Positions 1-11,587 of a stretch of DNA of 64,000 bases are shown piece after piece (position 1 is the stretch's first letter; every line of letters starts with the position of its first letter). A program made the position numbers and the translations under genes. The stretch spans positions 73,633,057-73,697,056 of the forward strand of contig CP141135.1 in assembly GCA_035236585.1 (NCBI GenBank), read 5' to 3'. The notes beneath the pieces are model-generated. The model made no database searches. It saw nothing but the letters and a program-made list of their open reading frames with translations, and had not been told where the DNA came from. The stretch is from Warburgia ugandensis. Its lineage: Eukaryota; Streptophyta; Magnoliopsida; Canellales; Canellaceae.

Positions 1-907
1 ATTTCTCCTTGCAAATTACTTGAAGACAACCCAAGTACCCATAACTAGGTCAATTGTCCACTCTCAACAAGTATCTGACCTTTAATCATGTTTCTAGTAA
101 TTTGGAACCTAGTCAATTTTTGACATTTACCCCATAGTGGAGAGAGTTCGCCATAAAATTTATTGTAGCTTAAATCAACATATGTTAGATTTGGGCCAAC
201 ACCAAAATCCTTAGACATATTTCCTATGAAATAGTTTCTTTCAAGCCGAATCCTCACCAAAGTAGAGCAATTTCTCAAGTTTGTGGGAATCAAACCTATA
301 AATTGATTGTGTTTGTATAATGATGCGAGTTAGCAATCTTCCTTCACAAACTTGTGATGGTAAATTGCTAGATAGATTGTTATCACTTAAGTCTAGAAAC
401 TACAAAATTTTTAGGCTTGGCATTTTTTGTGGTAGGGGACCTAAAAGTTGATTTACACACAGCAATAGGTAACTGAGGTTAACAAAGTTCCTGATACTGG
501 AAGGAATGAGACTTATTAGGCAGTTATTCGATAGCACTAAGTCCAACATATTCACTCAATTTCCAAGTTCCTCAGGGATTGGACCCGAGATCTGATTATC
601 GTAGAGATATAAGAGTGTACGATTTGACAACTTTCCAATTTCCCGAGGAATGGGCCTTGCAAGCTAGTTCTGGCTCAAAGATAGTTTAGACATCTTTACT
701 AAATTTTCGATCTGAGTAGGTATAGAGGCAGAAAGATGATTTTGAAATAGGTATAGTACTTGAAGGCTAACCAACTTCATGATACTAGAAGGAATGAGAT
801 CGGTTAGACGGTTAGTTGATAGATCCAATTCAGACGTCTTTTCTAAATTTTCAAGTTCTTCAGGGATTTGACCCTAGATCTGATTATCATAAAGATACAA
901 GACTTTA
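1..907 (-). pseudogene. MIK2-like LRR receptor kinase, central LRR region (broken)
   Basis: On the minus strand this stretch encodes degenerate plant leucine-rich repeats. Repeats such as LRNCSTLVRIRLERN and PNLTYVDLSYNKFYGELS (45-293) are typical of the MDIS1-interacting receptor kinase 2 (MIK2) subgroup of LRR receptor-like kinases, plasma-membrane receptors for extracellular peptides. Further repeats follow to 907 (for example LYLYDNQISGPIPEELGN near 550-620) but are cut by in-frame stops (SLSQN followed by a stop near 660) and a frameshift near 295-350. The transmembrane and kinase parts would lie beyond the left edge. The same gene continues at 3992-4770 after a solo LTR. The stops make a functional receptor very unlikely. 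Family assignment is confident; the exact orthologue is not. Confidence 0.82.
903..907. repeat. Target-site duplication CTTTA, left copy
   Basis: CTTTA lies directly before the TG of the LTR that starts at 908. The same five bases follow its terminal CA at 3992-3996. Removing the LTR and one copy restores the LRR-coding sequence. Confidence 0.9.
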
Positions 908-3900
908 TGTAATATCTTCAATTTTTAACCCTAAATTAGTAACAAAATAAATTAATTAAATTAAAAAATTTATGCCTGAAATTTGGTTTTGAAACCATGA
1001 AAAATAAAAAGTACACGTCAATAGGAATTGAACAGTATAAACAATGTTGAAAAGAGAGTTCATATGAGTGAGATATGACCATTTTAAGATGCAAGGGTAC
1101 TTTGGTAAATTGTCAGGAACGTGATTTAGTGGGTTTGTTTTGATAACGACACCCCTTTCCATTCTCATTCCAGCTCTAATGGAGGAAGGCGGTGATCTAC
1201 CTTTCCTTACGAGGAGATCGGACCTAACCCTACAAAAACGAGTTTCCCCTTCCATTCCCACGCCAAATAACCAGAGAAAAACCTCGTCTTGTCTCTTTGC
1301 ACATTGCTAAAACGCACGAAATTTTGCACACACAGGAGGACCTTGATCTCCACTGTCTAACTTTAATCAGGTAAGCCACACACTCTAACTTATTTTTCAC
1401 ATCATTTCCCAACTTTCCCCTCTCAAATTTGGGCTGGATCAGAGCTGAACGGCCGTTGGATGACCTATGAAGTCAAAATCGTGTAGCATGGTTAGACCCA
1501 TGTTAAGGATACATCATATGGTAGATCTGAGCCGTTTATTGTGATCTTTGAACCCAAAAATCCTAGAAATGGCGAAAACAAATAAAAAAATTAGAGCATC
1601 TGGGGCTCTGATCAAGCCAAAAGAAGTTGGACAGCTCGAGTTCATCATCCCTGATGGACAGTGAGCCAAAGATGTCTAACGGGACGCACAGGGGCAGATG
1701 GCACATGTGGGACGCTCACGTGTGTTGTCCCGAACTGCTGGAATGCGCCGTGTGTCCTGGAGTCAGTGCGTTCCATGACGTCATTTTACGCTGGTGTAAA
1801 TATCATTTCGTCGGTGTAAACTGGTGTAAACCTCTTTCCACTAATGCAAACTAGTGTAAAATTGATTTTTTGATCTGGAATGGTTTTTCTAAGATTCTTG
1901 CGGCTACAAAAGCCCGATCTCCAATTCGAAAGGTCTGTTGGAACTATCTTGACGATGTGAACATGATTTTAGCATTAAAATCTTGATCTAATCACGTTTA
2001 GTCAGGTTAAATTCATAAAATAGCACCAAATCACTTAGATCTAACCGATCAAAGGGTGATCAAGCCCTAGGACTTCAACAACTAGATAATATATAATACT
2101 AACTAAGGGTCCTAATGATCAGATTAGATGCAATTATTCTAATAATTGATCTAGACCATTGATTTAACCCAAAACTTGAGAAATTGTTGATCTAAGAATG
2201 ATCTAACCATCAAATCAAGGGGTAAAGTTTAGATACACACAAAAATGAGCAGATGAACATGAAATAGGACTAATTAATAATAGGTAACATTGGGATTAAG
2301 GATCAAATTATAAATAGAGATCTTAGAGAACGATCCAACGGTTAGATCGCTATAGATTCCACTAAAATGAAATAAATAACACAAAATAGTACTGTGATAT
2401 TGTCAGGTACATCTAAGCATGCGAGCTAAGAGGATTACGTGCTTGATTTGGGTTATTTCTTATTGAGGTAAGTGACGACATTTAATGTTATGTTTTGATT
2501 TCTAAAACTTTGCATTATCATAACATTCATAATTGATTGTGATTTATTGTCATTTGTTTAATTATTCTGAGATTTTGTGAGATCCAACGTTTTATGCTAT
2601 GATCGATATTAGATTTCGATAGTATATTGAATGGGTTTTCATGATCGATTGTTTTAAGAGATTGATATTGTGTATCTTATGTATGATTAGTAATCTTTCC
2701 TTATTGCATCACTGAGATTGATTGGTTTTCATAAAATTGATGGTGAAAGCTTGGTGGCTAGTTCTTTGAGAGGCTAACCCCGGGATGAGGGGTGTGCCTT
2801 GGGGATTGTGAGAGACAAGTGCTCCTGGTTATACGAGATAAGAGATTTTTGTGTTTCGTGATTTATAACGAGTACTCTCACCCGGTGAATGTCATGCTAG
2901 GAGGGAGTAGGGCCAGCTACCAACCCTCTGAAATTATGATGTGATTTATGATGTGATAGACACCTGTCCATAGATAGCTTTCGATAGGGGATTGGTAACA
3001 TGGATAGTCTACACTACCGGTCAGGCCTTTCCATAGGGACGGACATTAAGTCTCCCGTTATGGTGTCGACAGAGAGCGACGATGGTTGAGACCCTGAAGG
3101 GGTTACTACTGTGGCATGACGATTCATACTCTTATTCTGTATGCTTGCATGCAGAGCATGAAGATGTTATTGTATGGCTAGGTGTGACGACACTCAAAGG
3201 ATTGATATGAATACTCATGATCTGTTATACGAGTGTATGAAACATTGTGGGACCCACGTACCTTAGGATGCCCTGTTTGTTATTCTATGCTCATTGATAT
3301 TGGATTATATCATGTTTGCATTCACGAGATTATCATGTTTTATATCCATAAGGCATATGTTTTATCGCATATGATGTTTTAAGACTATATTGACATTGCT
3401 TATGATATTTATATTTTCATGGATAATTGACCTACATATTATATTAACATTGTTATTCGATTTTGTTTTCTTTGTTATTACATTAAATGTTTATGTACCT
3501 ACAGAAGCAATAGCTTGCTGAGGCATTGCTTTGTTTTGTAATGCTTCAGATATCGAGCACGACAGTAAGAAAGGCAAGGCCGTGGAAGGACAGTGATAGC
3601 AGTGGGGATAACTAGATTTGACTAATGGATAGATCGACGTGAGTTATTAGATAGACTACAATTTGAACATATGTTATGAACTGTATATATTTATTAGATG
3701 GATAGACCATGAGCCATATTATTATGCTTTTTAGATATTTATTGTTTTAAAAATAAAGGCGATGTTGATTTTGACATTGGATTTGATATTAATATTATCT
3801 TAAATTTATTGTTGCGTACTTATATTTATCTTTTAATCGTGGCCGTGATGTTTTTGAAAAAAGAAGATAACACTTGGAGGTTTTCCAGTAAATGTTCTAA

Positions 3901-3991
3901 TAAAATAATTAATAGAATCTTTTGATTTTTAGATTCCGACTATAATTATTATTATTATAAAAAAATTGTTATAAAAACCCGGGATGTTACA
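908..3991 (+). mobile_element. Solo LTR of a Ty3/gypsy-like element inserted in the LRR gene
   Basis: A 3,084-bp block starts with TGTAATATC and ends with GGGATGTTACA, flanked by 5-bp duplications CTTTA. It contains no gag, protease, RT or integrase coding and no primer site, as expected for a solo LTR left by recombination between two LTRs. Its ends match the 3.5-kb LTR at 29200-32721 read on the other strand (starts TGTAATATC, ends in a CATCACA-type end), so it is the same LTR type in the opposite orientation. A motif near 3505-3540 (GCTGAGGCATTGCTTTG) also recurs in reverse complement in that LTR near 29780. No open reading frame inside resembles a known protein. Confidence 0.85.
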
Positions 3992-4770
3992 CTTTAAGAT
4001 TTGACAACTTTCCAATTTCGCTGGGAATGGACCCTGCAAGCTGGTTCTTGCACAATTCCAAATTGATAAGCTTGGTTAAGTTATCAATCGAGGGTGTAAT
4101 TGAACCACTAAGATGGTTATTGTACATATACAATAAGGTTAGCTTGTTCAAGTTGCTAATAGACCATGGGATTTCATTGCTGAGTTAGTCTCGAACAAAC
4201 TTAGCTCATCAAGATTTGTTAGATTGCCAATTTCATAAGGTATGGATCCACTAATCTAGTTCCCATGAAAAGACAAAATTTTGATCTTTTCAAGCAACCC
4301 AAAATACTTCCACTTAGTTGATTGAACTGAAAATCTAGACTGATCAATCTAGACCAACTCCAAAAGAAATCTGGAGCTATTCTTCCACTGATCAAGTTAT
4401 TAGAAACGTCCATCCCCACAAGTTGACTCAAATTTGCTAGTGAAAGTGGTAAAGTGCTTGAGAGATTATTCAGCGACAGATCAAGATAAGCGAGTTTCGA
4501 GAGACTACCGATTTCATCTGGGATGGGTCCCTTGAGAGAGTTGCCGGTGAGATTGAGATTGATCAGATTCGGAAATGTGATTCCGGTCCAGTTGCATGGC
4601 GAGTTGGTGCCGCTTGAAAGTGACCACGAACGGAGAGGATCGGGCTTGAGGAGGCTCGATTTCCAGTGGAGAAGCCCTCGTGCTTGCTGCTTTGGGTTGG
4701 ATAATGGCATTGTGGATGCAGGGAATGCTAGCAGGAAAAGGCAGAAAAGCATGATGCGGAGAGACAACAT
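3992..4770 (-). pseudogene. MIK2-like LRR receptor kinase, N-terminal part (broken)
   Basis: The minus strand encodes the amino end of the LRR receptor gene from ATG at 4770. It has a hydrophobic signal peptide (MLSLRIMLFCLFLLAFPAST), the LRR N-terminal cap (LLHWKSSLL, LRSWSLSSG, SPCNWTGI) and the first repeats (LTGNSLKGPIPDEIGSLSKL, LDLSLNNLSSTLP). The frame is open to about 4219; between 4218 and 3992 repeats are still recognisable but out of frame. The cap lacks its second cysteine: the usual CNWTGIxC is followed here directly by a repeat (GITFPNLINLNL), implying an in-frame deletion of roughly 25-30 residues. With the stops downstream and the LTR at 908-3991, this is a pseudogene. The start is set by the signal peptide. 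Confidence 0.85.
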
Positions 4771-5861
4771 GGTTGGTTGGCTGGTAGTATGGAGTACTTT
4801 GTGAGTTTTCTTTGGTTTAATTAGGAGCTGAACTTATAGAGCTTCCACGAGTATCTACAGACGGGGAGGTATCCGCTTGTTAATCCAAATCGTTGATTTG
4901 AAGGATAAATTCATCAGTTAGGCGGACAGCAATAATCTTTCTCTTTTGGACGGTTCTGACTGCTATGTTTAGGGGAATGCCAAATTCACTAATCGATTGA
5001 CTGACACAGCCTACATAAGGTAAACGGGTTCATACTTGGAAGGATCTTAACCGTTCGTTTTAAAGATATACCGTCATCGACTAGGCATGAAACCAAAATC
5101 TTCTCTTTGATTTGGACGATCCTGACCAAGGAATATGCTAAATCACGCAGTGAAGAATTGAACAGCCGAGAAAGCCCTTACCCTCGTCGATTAACGTCAA
5201 CTATAATCATCTAGACTAAGGATTGGACAGTTAATAAAGTTTGCAAAACAATGGCGGGTAGTTAAATCTTTACCAATTCGATGGTTCAGATTGAACATCT
5301 AGATTGCTCCACTGAAGAATCTGGACTTGGGATCCCCGATCATCCACCCACATGCGTTGGAGTCCTCATTCTATTTATTATTTATTCAGAAAAATAATAG
5401 CAGGCAATTAAAGAGAATTATCTCTCTTTTCGATGATCCAAACCGTCTCTCTTTTAAGGCATGCTAACGATTAGCTAAGCACCGAAATTGGAACCCATCC
5501 CTGCATTGTATTAAACGGACGGTTAGGAAATCAAAATGCAGGGATGTTTACTAAACAATAGAATCATCCAACACTGAAGCGCATTTCTACTACTCCTCTA
5601 GTTGTTCGTAGATAGCTGTTTGAGATCAATGATCGGGATCACTTAAATGGTAGGTCCCGCGTATGCAACAAAAATCTTCACTGTGTAAAAGTCATGGAAA
5701 CTCAGCCTAGATTATGTGTGGAGGTCTATAACCATTAGCTTTTACATGAAGGGACCCACGATGATCCTCTCTGTTCAGCTGCTTCGTCACAAAATCATAA
5801 CGATTGGACAATTCTAGCTCCTAAAACATCTGGGCCTTTAACTCACATGATGTTGATGCTG
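4771..5861. other. Former LRR gene upstream region, no gene seen
   Basis: AT-rich DNA 5' of the broken LRR gene. No reading frame resembles a protein and no element termini were found. Confidence 0.5.
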
Positions 5862-5955
5862 TCAATGGTAGCAAGAAAGCCAGAAAAAAAGGAAGCGGCG
5901 AAATAACATGCAGGTTGGCTGATAGTTTCGAGTGGGTATTTTTTTCTTGTGTTTA
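5862..5955 (-). pseudogene. Second degenerate copy of the LRR gene start region
   Basis: This stretch aligns by eye with 4722-4820, the signal-peptide and leader region of the LRR gene. Shared blocks include TAGCA.GAAA..GCAGAAAA, AACATG.AGGTTGGCTG and the following T-rich leader. It has no open frame of its own. It looks like the relic of a tandem duplicate of the receptor gene, as is common for this family. Confidence 0.5.
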
Positions 5956-5960
5956 GTTTA

Positions 5961-6117
5961 GAAGGGGAGCCTTGGTGCAACGGTAGAGTAGTTGCCACAT
6001 GACCTAGTAATCATGGGTTTCAGGCTTGAAAACAATATCTTACAAAAATACAAGGGAACACTGCATACTATAGACCTTTTTTTATCTGTCCTTTCTCCCG
6101 ACATTATATATGTGGGT
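5961..6117 (+). mobile_element. Au SINE copy 1 (degenerate 3' half)
   Basis: Starts with the tRNA-like head GGGGAGCCTTGGTGCAACGG, carries the TGACC..GGTTTCAGGCTTG region (decayed box B) and the ACAAAAATACAAGG and ACTATAGACC body motifs of the angiosperm Au SINE. The 3' tail is badly decayed. Confidence 0.8.
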
Positions 6118-9100
6118 GTCAATATCATTTTCAACATATTCAAGAACCTTATACAGGCAAAATGGCAAATTTCTTGTACATCCATCTCACCAACCTGTAA
6201 ATCTTCACATTGAATCCATGAAAGCATGACAAAATCCACATATTTTCATCATCACTATATCCAAAAGACCAAGTATAAAGGAAGGAGCAAGATAAAAATA
6301 TATTTCTTTTACACGAGACTGGTTTCTATTTTAATGGAGCGAGGAGACACGTGGGCGAAAGACCGTAGGAACTGAGTTTAAGCTTTCAAGTTTGCAGTGT
6401 TTGATGGCAAGTCAAGTGCTATCGCGTGACGATTCATGGCTTGTCTTTCTTTTACTGAGCAAGTCATTGGTACGGTGAAGCAGGGTCATCGTTAATGTGG
6501 GTCGTTTTTATGGGTTGATTAAGCTCTTGCTGAGGACAGGTTGAGACAACAAAGAGATCAAGAAGTTGCTGAAACTGTGGAGTGTGACATGAGCTCAGCA
6601 TTGTCTGAGAGAAGGAATGCTAGTGGAGAAGGCAATGATGCTTAAGTTGTTTAGCATCGTCTTCTTCCTTATAGCATTGATCCTAGTCATGCTGCTTAAG
6701 ATGTAGCTGCGCGTTGATTTATCCAGAGATTGGATGTAATTGATAGTGACGGTGGATGAGTACTAAATGAATGGAAGTGGCTCTACTTGAGCCACCACAG
6801 TCAGGTTAATTTTGTACTTTTAAATGTTAATGCTGGTTGAACCAACTTTAGTCTAGTGATACAGCTATAGAGTCATGTATGGTGGTCATGTGGTTTGGTT
6901 TTACTTCAGTATATAATAAGTAACGATACATTATGGGTTCATAAGGAGCATGTAATGTTAAGGTACATATTCTCCTAATATCTAACTAAATATCCCATGA
7001 TTCATACTCTAATCAACAACAAGTAATCACATTTGATATAATTGACGAGCCTTTTTCCAAATTGAAGCATTGACCGGTGCCATCTCAACTAATATGAGGA
7101 CCAAGATGAGACCTACTATGGTGAAGGGGAAATGAGTCATATCATCTCAATTAATATGACAGTATGTGACAAACAACTATATGACAGTCCATGAAACCAT
7201 ACATAGATCTTAAAACCATGTGAATCCAGCCAACATACCATAGTTCTTTCTCAGGGAGACTCAGAGATTCCTGCAAACAGACTGTGTGTATGTGTTTAGG
7301 AGTAAGAGGCATAGTTCATTATCAATGAGGCTCACCGATTTCTATAGGTTTCTGTGGATGGAGTGTGTTATATATATAGGGAGAGAGAGAGAGAGAGAGT
7401 TGTGATGATAACAAAACCATTATTCAACCATTGTCAAATGAGTGACGTGCTTAATTCAATCATTAGCATTCAAGACAAACTCCAAAATCAAGTCATTGGT
7501 TCATTCCACATATATGAATCACTTAGATATCATTTTCCAAAGTTTTAAAATGTTTTAGAATGATTCAGAGGCAAATGGACACCTGAAACTTTGATCCTTT
7601 GAGTCTCATCATCATACGTTCCTCTTGGATCAAGTTTTATAGTTTTTCAGTGTTTCAGATGATCATCCGACGATTGACAAGGGTTACAGAATGCATAACT
7701 ACCACTTTAAAAACTGAAAAATAGGGGTGTTCGTTAATGGATACAATTGCCCATCAACAAACACAGAGTACAAATCAGAACTACACGGTGCTCGTCAACA
7801 GATGAGCCATCCATCAAGAGATGGACGTCTATGTCCGTCCATGGATTCAGTAGTCTGTCACAAAGCCTGCTCCACTAGTCATTCGTTGTCCCTTCTACCT
7901 TTGCTTCTCTTATTTCTGGTTTTCCATGCTGTAGTTATAGCAATGCTCGTATTGTGCCTCTCTTCAACGATTTCAACTAACTTTCCAGTCTTATATGTGG
8001 ATCCTTTGACAACACATCAAAGAACTCATTCGTCACCCATTATGCACTAGTTTGGGTGTTCTTTGAAGGTCTAGCACATGTGTGAATGCTTCCATTTAAC
8101 TTTACCTGCACAACCTCTTTCCCATGAATTCTAAAAGCATATAGTCTGTACTCACAAGGTAGGACAAACTTCATTCTTTGAGTGTTTGATGTTATATTCA
8201 CTCTTGATCCCACAGTCCTTGATGGCTTGCCTGAATTAATCTATACTGATAAATATCTGACCAAGCTCAAACAATGGGACGAGCATTTCTATGGAACCTT
8301 TGAAATGTGGGTTTTTAAATCCTTTCCTCGTCTAAATTTTCAGGAGTATGAAGAGCATCTGATGAGGCACAATTGGTATCCATAATTGACCCCTTTGCAT
8401 CAAAGAGCACTAAATCCAATCGGTTTATTTAGCTTTCGTCATTGACAAGTTCACTCCCATTACATCACTGACCTCTTTGTATATGGACAAAAGTAATCTC
8501 TACCACCTCAAAGTCATGCACAATGGCTACTTCATCTCTAAAATCAACACTATCAACTGGAAGGGATCTAGTCTCGCAAGCCTAATTCTAAACTGGATTT
8601 GGAGGAGCTGTAATGTACCCATGAGTCAGAACTCTATCTGATGGAGCCTCAAAGACTCAATATCCTGAATCTGAACTCTGTCTAATGTAGCCTTAAAGGA
8701 CTTTGTAGCATGAGTCTGCACTCACTCCGAAGGAAACTGAACAAAATCAGTATCTTCACAAGCCAATCTGTCTGAAGGAGAACCAACATCTGTGCCTCTT
8801 TAGCTTTGTACAAACATCTCAATCTTTTTATCTTTCTTTTTATTCAACTTTCTAGACATTTGCAGCACGTATGAGTCAATCTCTAATAGTTCATATCCTA
8901 GCCCCTCCACCATATCCTGGAAATCCAGGATCGAATTCTCTTTTATATTGCACTTCATGTATTCTTTAACTTACCCGCCACAGTAATATGAACTATAAAA
9001 AATTCAACCATAATATAGATCCAATACAAAGAAGTAACCTGCCATCCTACAACATCAAAACAACAAATGTTATAATAGAGTATGCTAGCTGCCATCCAAA

Positions 9101-9534
9101 TATCACAATGCACTATATACACAATTTATTAAATGAGTATACTATATATACCATGATACATATAATTTACTTCGCGAGTATACATTAAAGCAAAATAAAT
9201 GGTACAACTCACCGATTCAGATATATAGTTTGATTAGATTATGCATACAGTATAATGTATGATACAATGTAGTACATGCCATCGTGTGAATAATACAATA
9301 ATGAGTATAATGTATGATACAATCATTACAAATTTGTTTTTCTGCGTAGTTTGGCTTCCACCAACATTTGATTTTCTCTGGAAGGAACAATTGGACTTTT
9401 CCATGTTCTCTACCTTGACAACCCAAAATGAGAAGATTTTCTCTCTTGGATTTTGTAGGCCCATTAAGATAAAAGTTGGGAAATGTATAGTAGGATTTAT
9501 ACCTGCTAGCAATGCTAAACGACTGTTTGCAGAT
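6118..9534. other. Gene-poor intergenic DNA
   Basis: No recognisable gene. Short open frames exist (8182-8385 encodes 67 residues ending HLMRHNWYP) but none matches a family I know. A GA microsatellite lies at 7378-7399. Stretch 8600-8780 has imperfect internal similarity (AGTCAGAACTCTATCTGATG against AATCTGAACTCTGTCTAATG) that may be an old element or gene relic. Confidence 0.4.
7378..7399. repeat. GA microsatellite
   Basis: About 11 GA units preceded by a short TA run. Confidence 0.9.
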
Positions 9535-9714
9535 AAAAGGGCAGCACCGGTGCACAGAGTTCCCGTGTATGCTAGGTCTGGGAAAGGGGCTGATCATGAA
9601 GGTTAATAATAAGCAGCCTTACCTTACATTTTGTAAGAGGCTATTTCTATGCCTGAACCTGTGACTTTAAGGTTACATAACGACAACTCTATCATTGTGC
9701 CAAGGCTCCCCTTC
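9535..9714 (-). mobile_element. Au SINE copy 2, near full length
   Basis: Reverse-strand copy: AAAAGGGCAGCACCGGTGCAC at the left is the SINE 3' end, AAGCAGCCTTACCTTACATTT is the body, and GTGCCAAGGCTCCCCTTC at the right is the tRNA-like head. It lies 40 bp from copy 3 in the same orientation. Confidence 0.88.
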
Positions 9715-9752
9715 AAATGTTGTAGTACTTCATAACAAAATATTTTCTGCGT

Positions 9753-9937
9753 AAAAAAGAGCAGTCTTAGGGCACGAAGCTCCTGCCTATGCAGGGATTG
9801 AGGAAGGGGCGGACCATAAGAGTCTATAGTATTCAGCCTTACCTTGCATTTTTACAAGAGACTATTTTACGCATTGAACTCGTTACCTCAAGGTCACACG
9901 ATGATAACTTTTACCGTTGTGTCAAGGCTCCTCTTCT
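9753..9937 (-). mobile_element. Au SINE copy 3, near full length
   Basis: Reverse-strand copy with all body motifs (GAAGCTCCTGCCTATGCAGG, CAGCCTTACCTTGCATTTTT, CTCAAGGTCACACGATGA, GTGTCAAGGCTCCTCTTCTT). It is more diverged than copy 2. Confidence 0.88.
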
Positions 9938-9961
9938 TAAAATATTTCCTAAGTAAAACTT

Positions 9962-9970
9962 TTAAATGAA
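9962..9970. repeat. 9-bp target-site duplication TTAAATGAA, left
   Basis: TTAAATGAA directly precedes the terminal inverted repeat at 9971 and is repeated perfectly at 10935-10943. Confidence 0.85.
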
Positions 9971-10934
9971 GGATTTTTTGCAATTTTGCATTTACTTTAT
10001 GGCATTTTTACAAGAAAATCTAATATTTTTGAATTTTATAAATTTGCCATTAAAATTTTAATACTTTTACAAATTTGCCATTCTGTCCATTTTTTTATTT
10101 TTTTTATTATAAAATTTCAATATTGCCCTTGTTCTCTCCGGTTGCTCCTCTTTCCGACTTATCAACTTCCGGGAGCCCCTCTATACGGCTGGCACGACCA
10201 ACACCTGCCCCTAATCCCGGCCAACATGAACTCCCATTCCCCCCAGCTCCAGCGCAGTGCCCGGCCGATCACCCTCCCGGCGCAACTAGTACCTCCCCCA
10301 GACATCCCCTCCCCTCCCCCCTCCCTGTGCCACCAGTACCTCCCCTAGACGCCCCCGTCCTTCCTGGCGCGCTAGCAGACACCCCCACCCTTCCCGGCTG
10401 CACTAACAAACGCCCCCCAACCCCCCCCGCCTCCCGGGTAGCGCTAGCAAACCACCCCCATAACGGCCGCACTAGCAGACGCCCCCTACCTCTCCCCTCC
10501 CCGGTAGAGCTAGCACACCACCCCTCATACTGGCGGCACGAGCAGACGCCCCCCACCTCCCCCTTCTCGGCGGCACTAGTAGACGCCCCCACCCTCTCCC
10601 CTTCCTGGCGGCGCTAGAAGACGGCCCCCACCTCCCCTCTCCTCCCCCCCTGCACTGGGATAGCAAGAAGATCCCCGGGAGGTGACTGCACCTGCCCAAT
10701 GTCCCCTACCAATGGGGTCACAGATTTGCCGGAAAATGTGTCAAAAAGTGGTTGCCGGAGAGAACAAAGGTAATATTAGAATTTTGTAAAAAATAACAGA
10801 AAAAATAGATGAAAAATTAACAGAATGATAAATTTGTAAAGGTTTCGAAAAGTTAATGGCAAATTTATAAAATTGAAAGATATTGTATTTTCTTGAAAAT
10901 AGCCATAAAGTAATGACAATTTTGCCAAAAACCC
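9971..10934. mobile_element. Non-autonomous Mutator-like element (MULE) with GC-rich cargo
   Basis: The 964-bp element has long terminal inverted repeats. The left end GGATTTTTTGCAATTTTGCA pairs with the reverse complement of the right end (GGGTTTTTGGCAAAATTGTC). Similarity continues about 170 bp inward, with shared blocks ATTTTATAAATTTGCCATTA, CATTCTGT and TTGTTCTCTCCGG. Perfect 9-bp duplications flank it, the signature length for Mutator-like elements. No transposase is encoded. The interior (10150-10720) is very GC- and C-rich, unlike the AT-rich TIRs and flanks, so it may be captured sequence (Pack-MULE-like). It is open as a proline-rich frame on the plus strand, which I regard as a composition effect. 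Confidence 0.85.
10240..10650. repeat. GC-rich degenerate minisatellite inside the MULE
   Basis: About eight diverged units of roughly 29-39 bp, each built around GGCGGCRCTAGCAGACGCCC followed by a C/T-rich spacer. Short (about 29 bp) and long (about 38 bp) units tend to alternate between 10365 and 10560. Confidence 0.7.
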
Positions 10935-11165
10935 TTAAATGAAACACTAATTAAGCATTTGAAATGCAGCCTCATGATCATGGCCCTGCATCACTATTAG
11001 GATCCAAATCATACTGTAACATTAAGGTGATCATCTCACTGCACATTTATGACATCAAAGCTAAATACAAGGGTATTTGTTATTCTCAAGTTCAACAAAA
11101 AAGAACCACAGAGCGAATTCTAAAAATCCTAGTTTCATTTCTCACAGTAAAGAGAGAGAGCAGCC

Positions 11166-11587
11166 GTGGGTTCTGGGTCTGGAATTTGTGCTCGGCTAGT
11201 GGTGGTAGACGGTCGCCACCACATGGTCAGCCGGATATCTTCCATCATCGCCAAGGAGCTTCTCATGGCCAGAAAGTTGTGGTGGTCCGCTGCGAGGAGA
11301 TCTATTTTTCAGGTGGTCTCATCCGGCAGAAGATGAAGTGCCTCCAATTCCTCCGCAAGCGGATGAAGTGAGTATTTTTTGTGTTTTTTCTCCGATTTTA
11401 AGATCTGGGTTGTTCTGGATTTTTGAGTTTGTTTCCATTTTTGTATGAAATTTTGGTTTTTTATTTGACGTAGAATATTGTATTGGATTCATATGGTTTC
11501 TTCTCTAATTTTGTGTTGAATCCGAATTAGGGTTTTGAGGCTTCAACCTGGGCACAAATATTGCTTGTTGGGTATGATACCATCAAG
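11166..11587 (+). pseudogene. RPL13A: 60S ribosomal protein L13a (uL13) pseudogene fragment
   Basis: The first exon (11166-11367) encodes a decayed L13a amino end: [24 protein letters not shown], then [20 protein letters not shown], and [10 protein letters not shown]. The ATG has become GTG, and a one-base deletion near 11266 (after AAGGAGCTTCTC) shifts frame between the two halves. A GTGAGT splice donor at 11368 is kept, so this came from genomic duplication, not a processed transcript. A second exon piece, 11531-11587, encodes VLRLQPGHKYCLLG then DTIK, ending at a GGTGAG donor. The exons between are missing, as is the segment normally lying between CLLG and DTIK. uL13 is a large-subunit ribosomal protein; this copy cannot make it. 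Confidence 0.85.

Noticed and set aside
10075-10617. 180-codon proline-rich open frame on the plus strand and counterparts on the minus strand
   Set aside because: It lies within the GC-rich minisatellite of the MULE. Open frames on both strands follow from scarcity of A/T stop codons, and no domain is visible.
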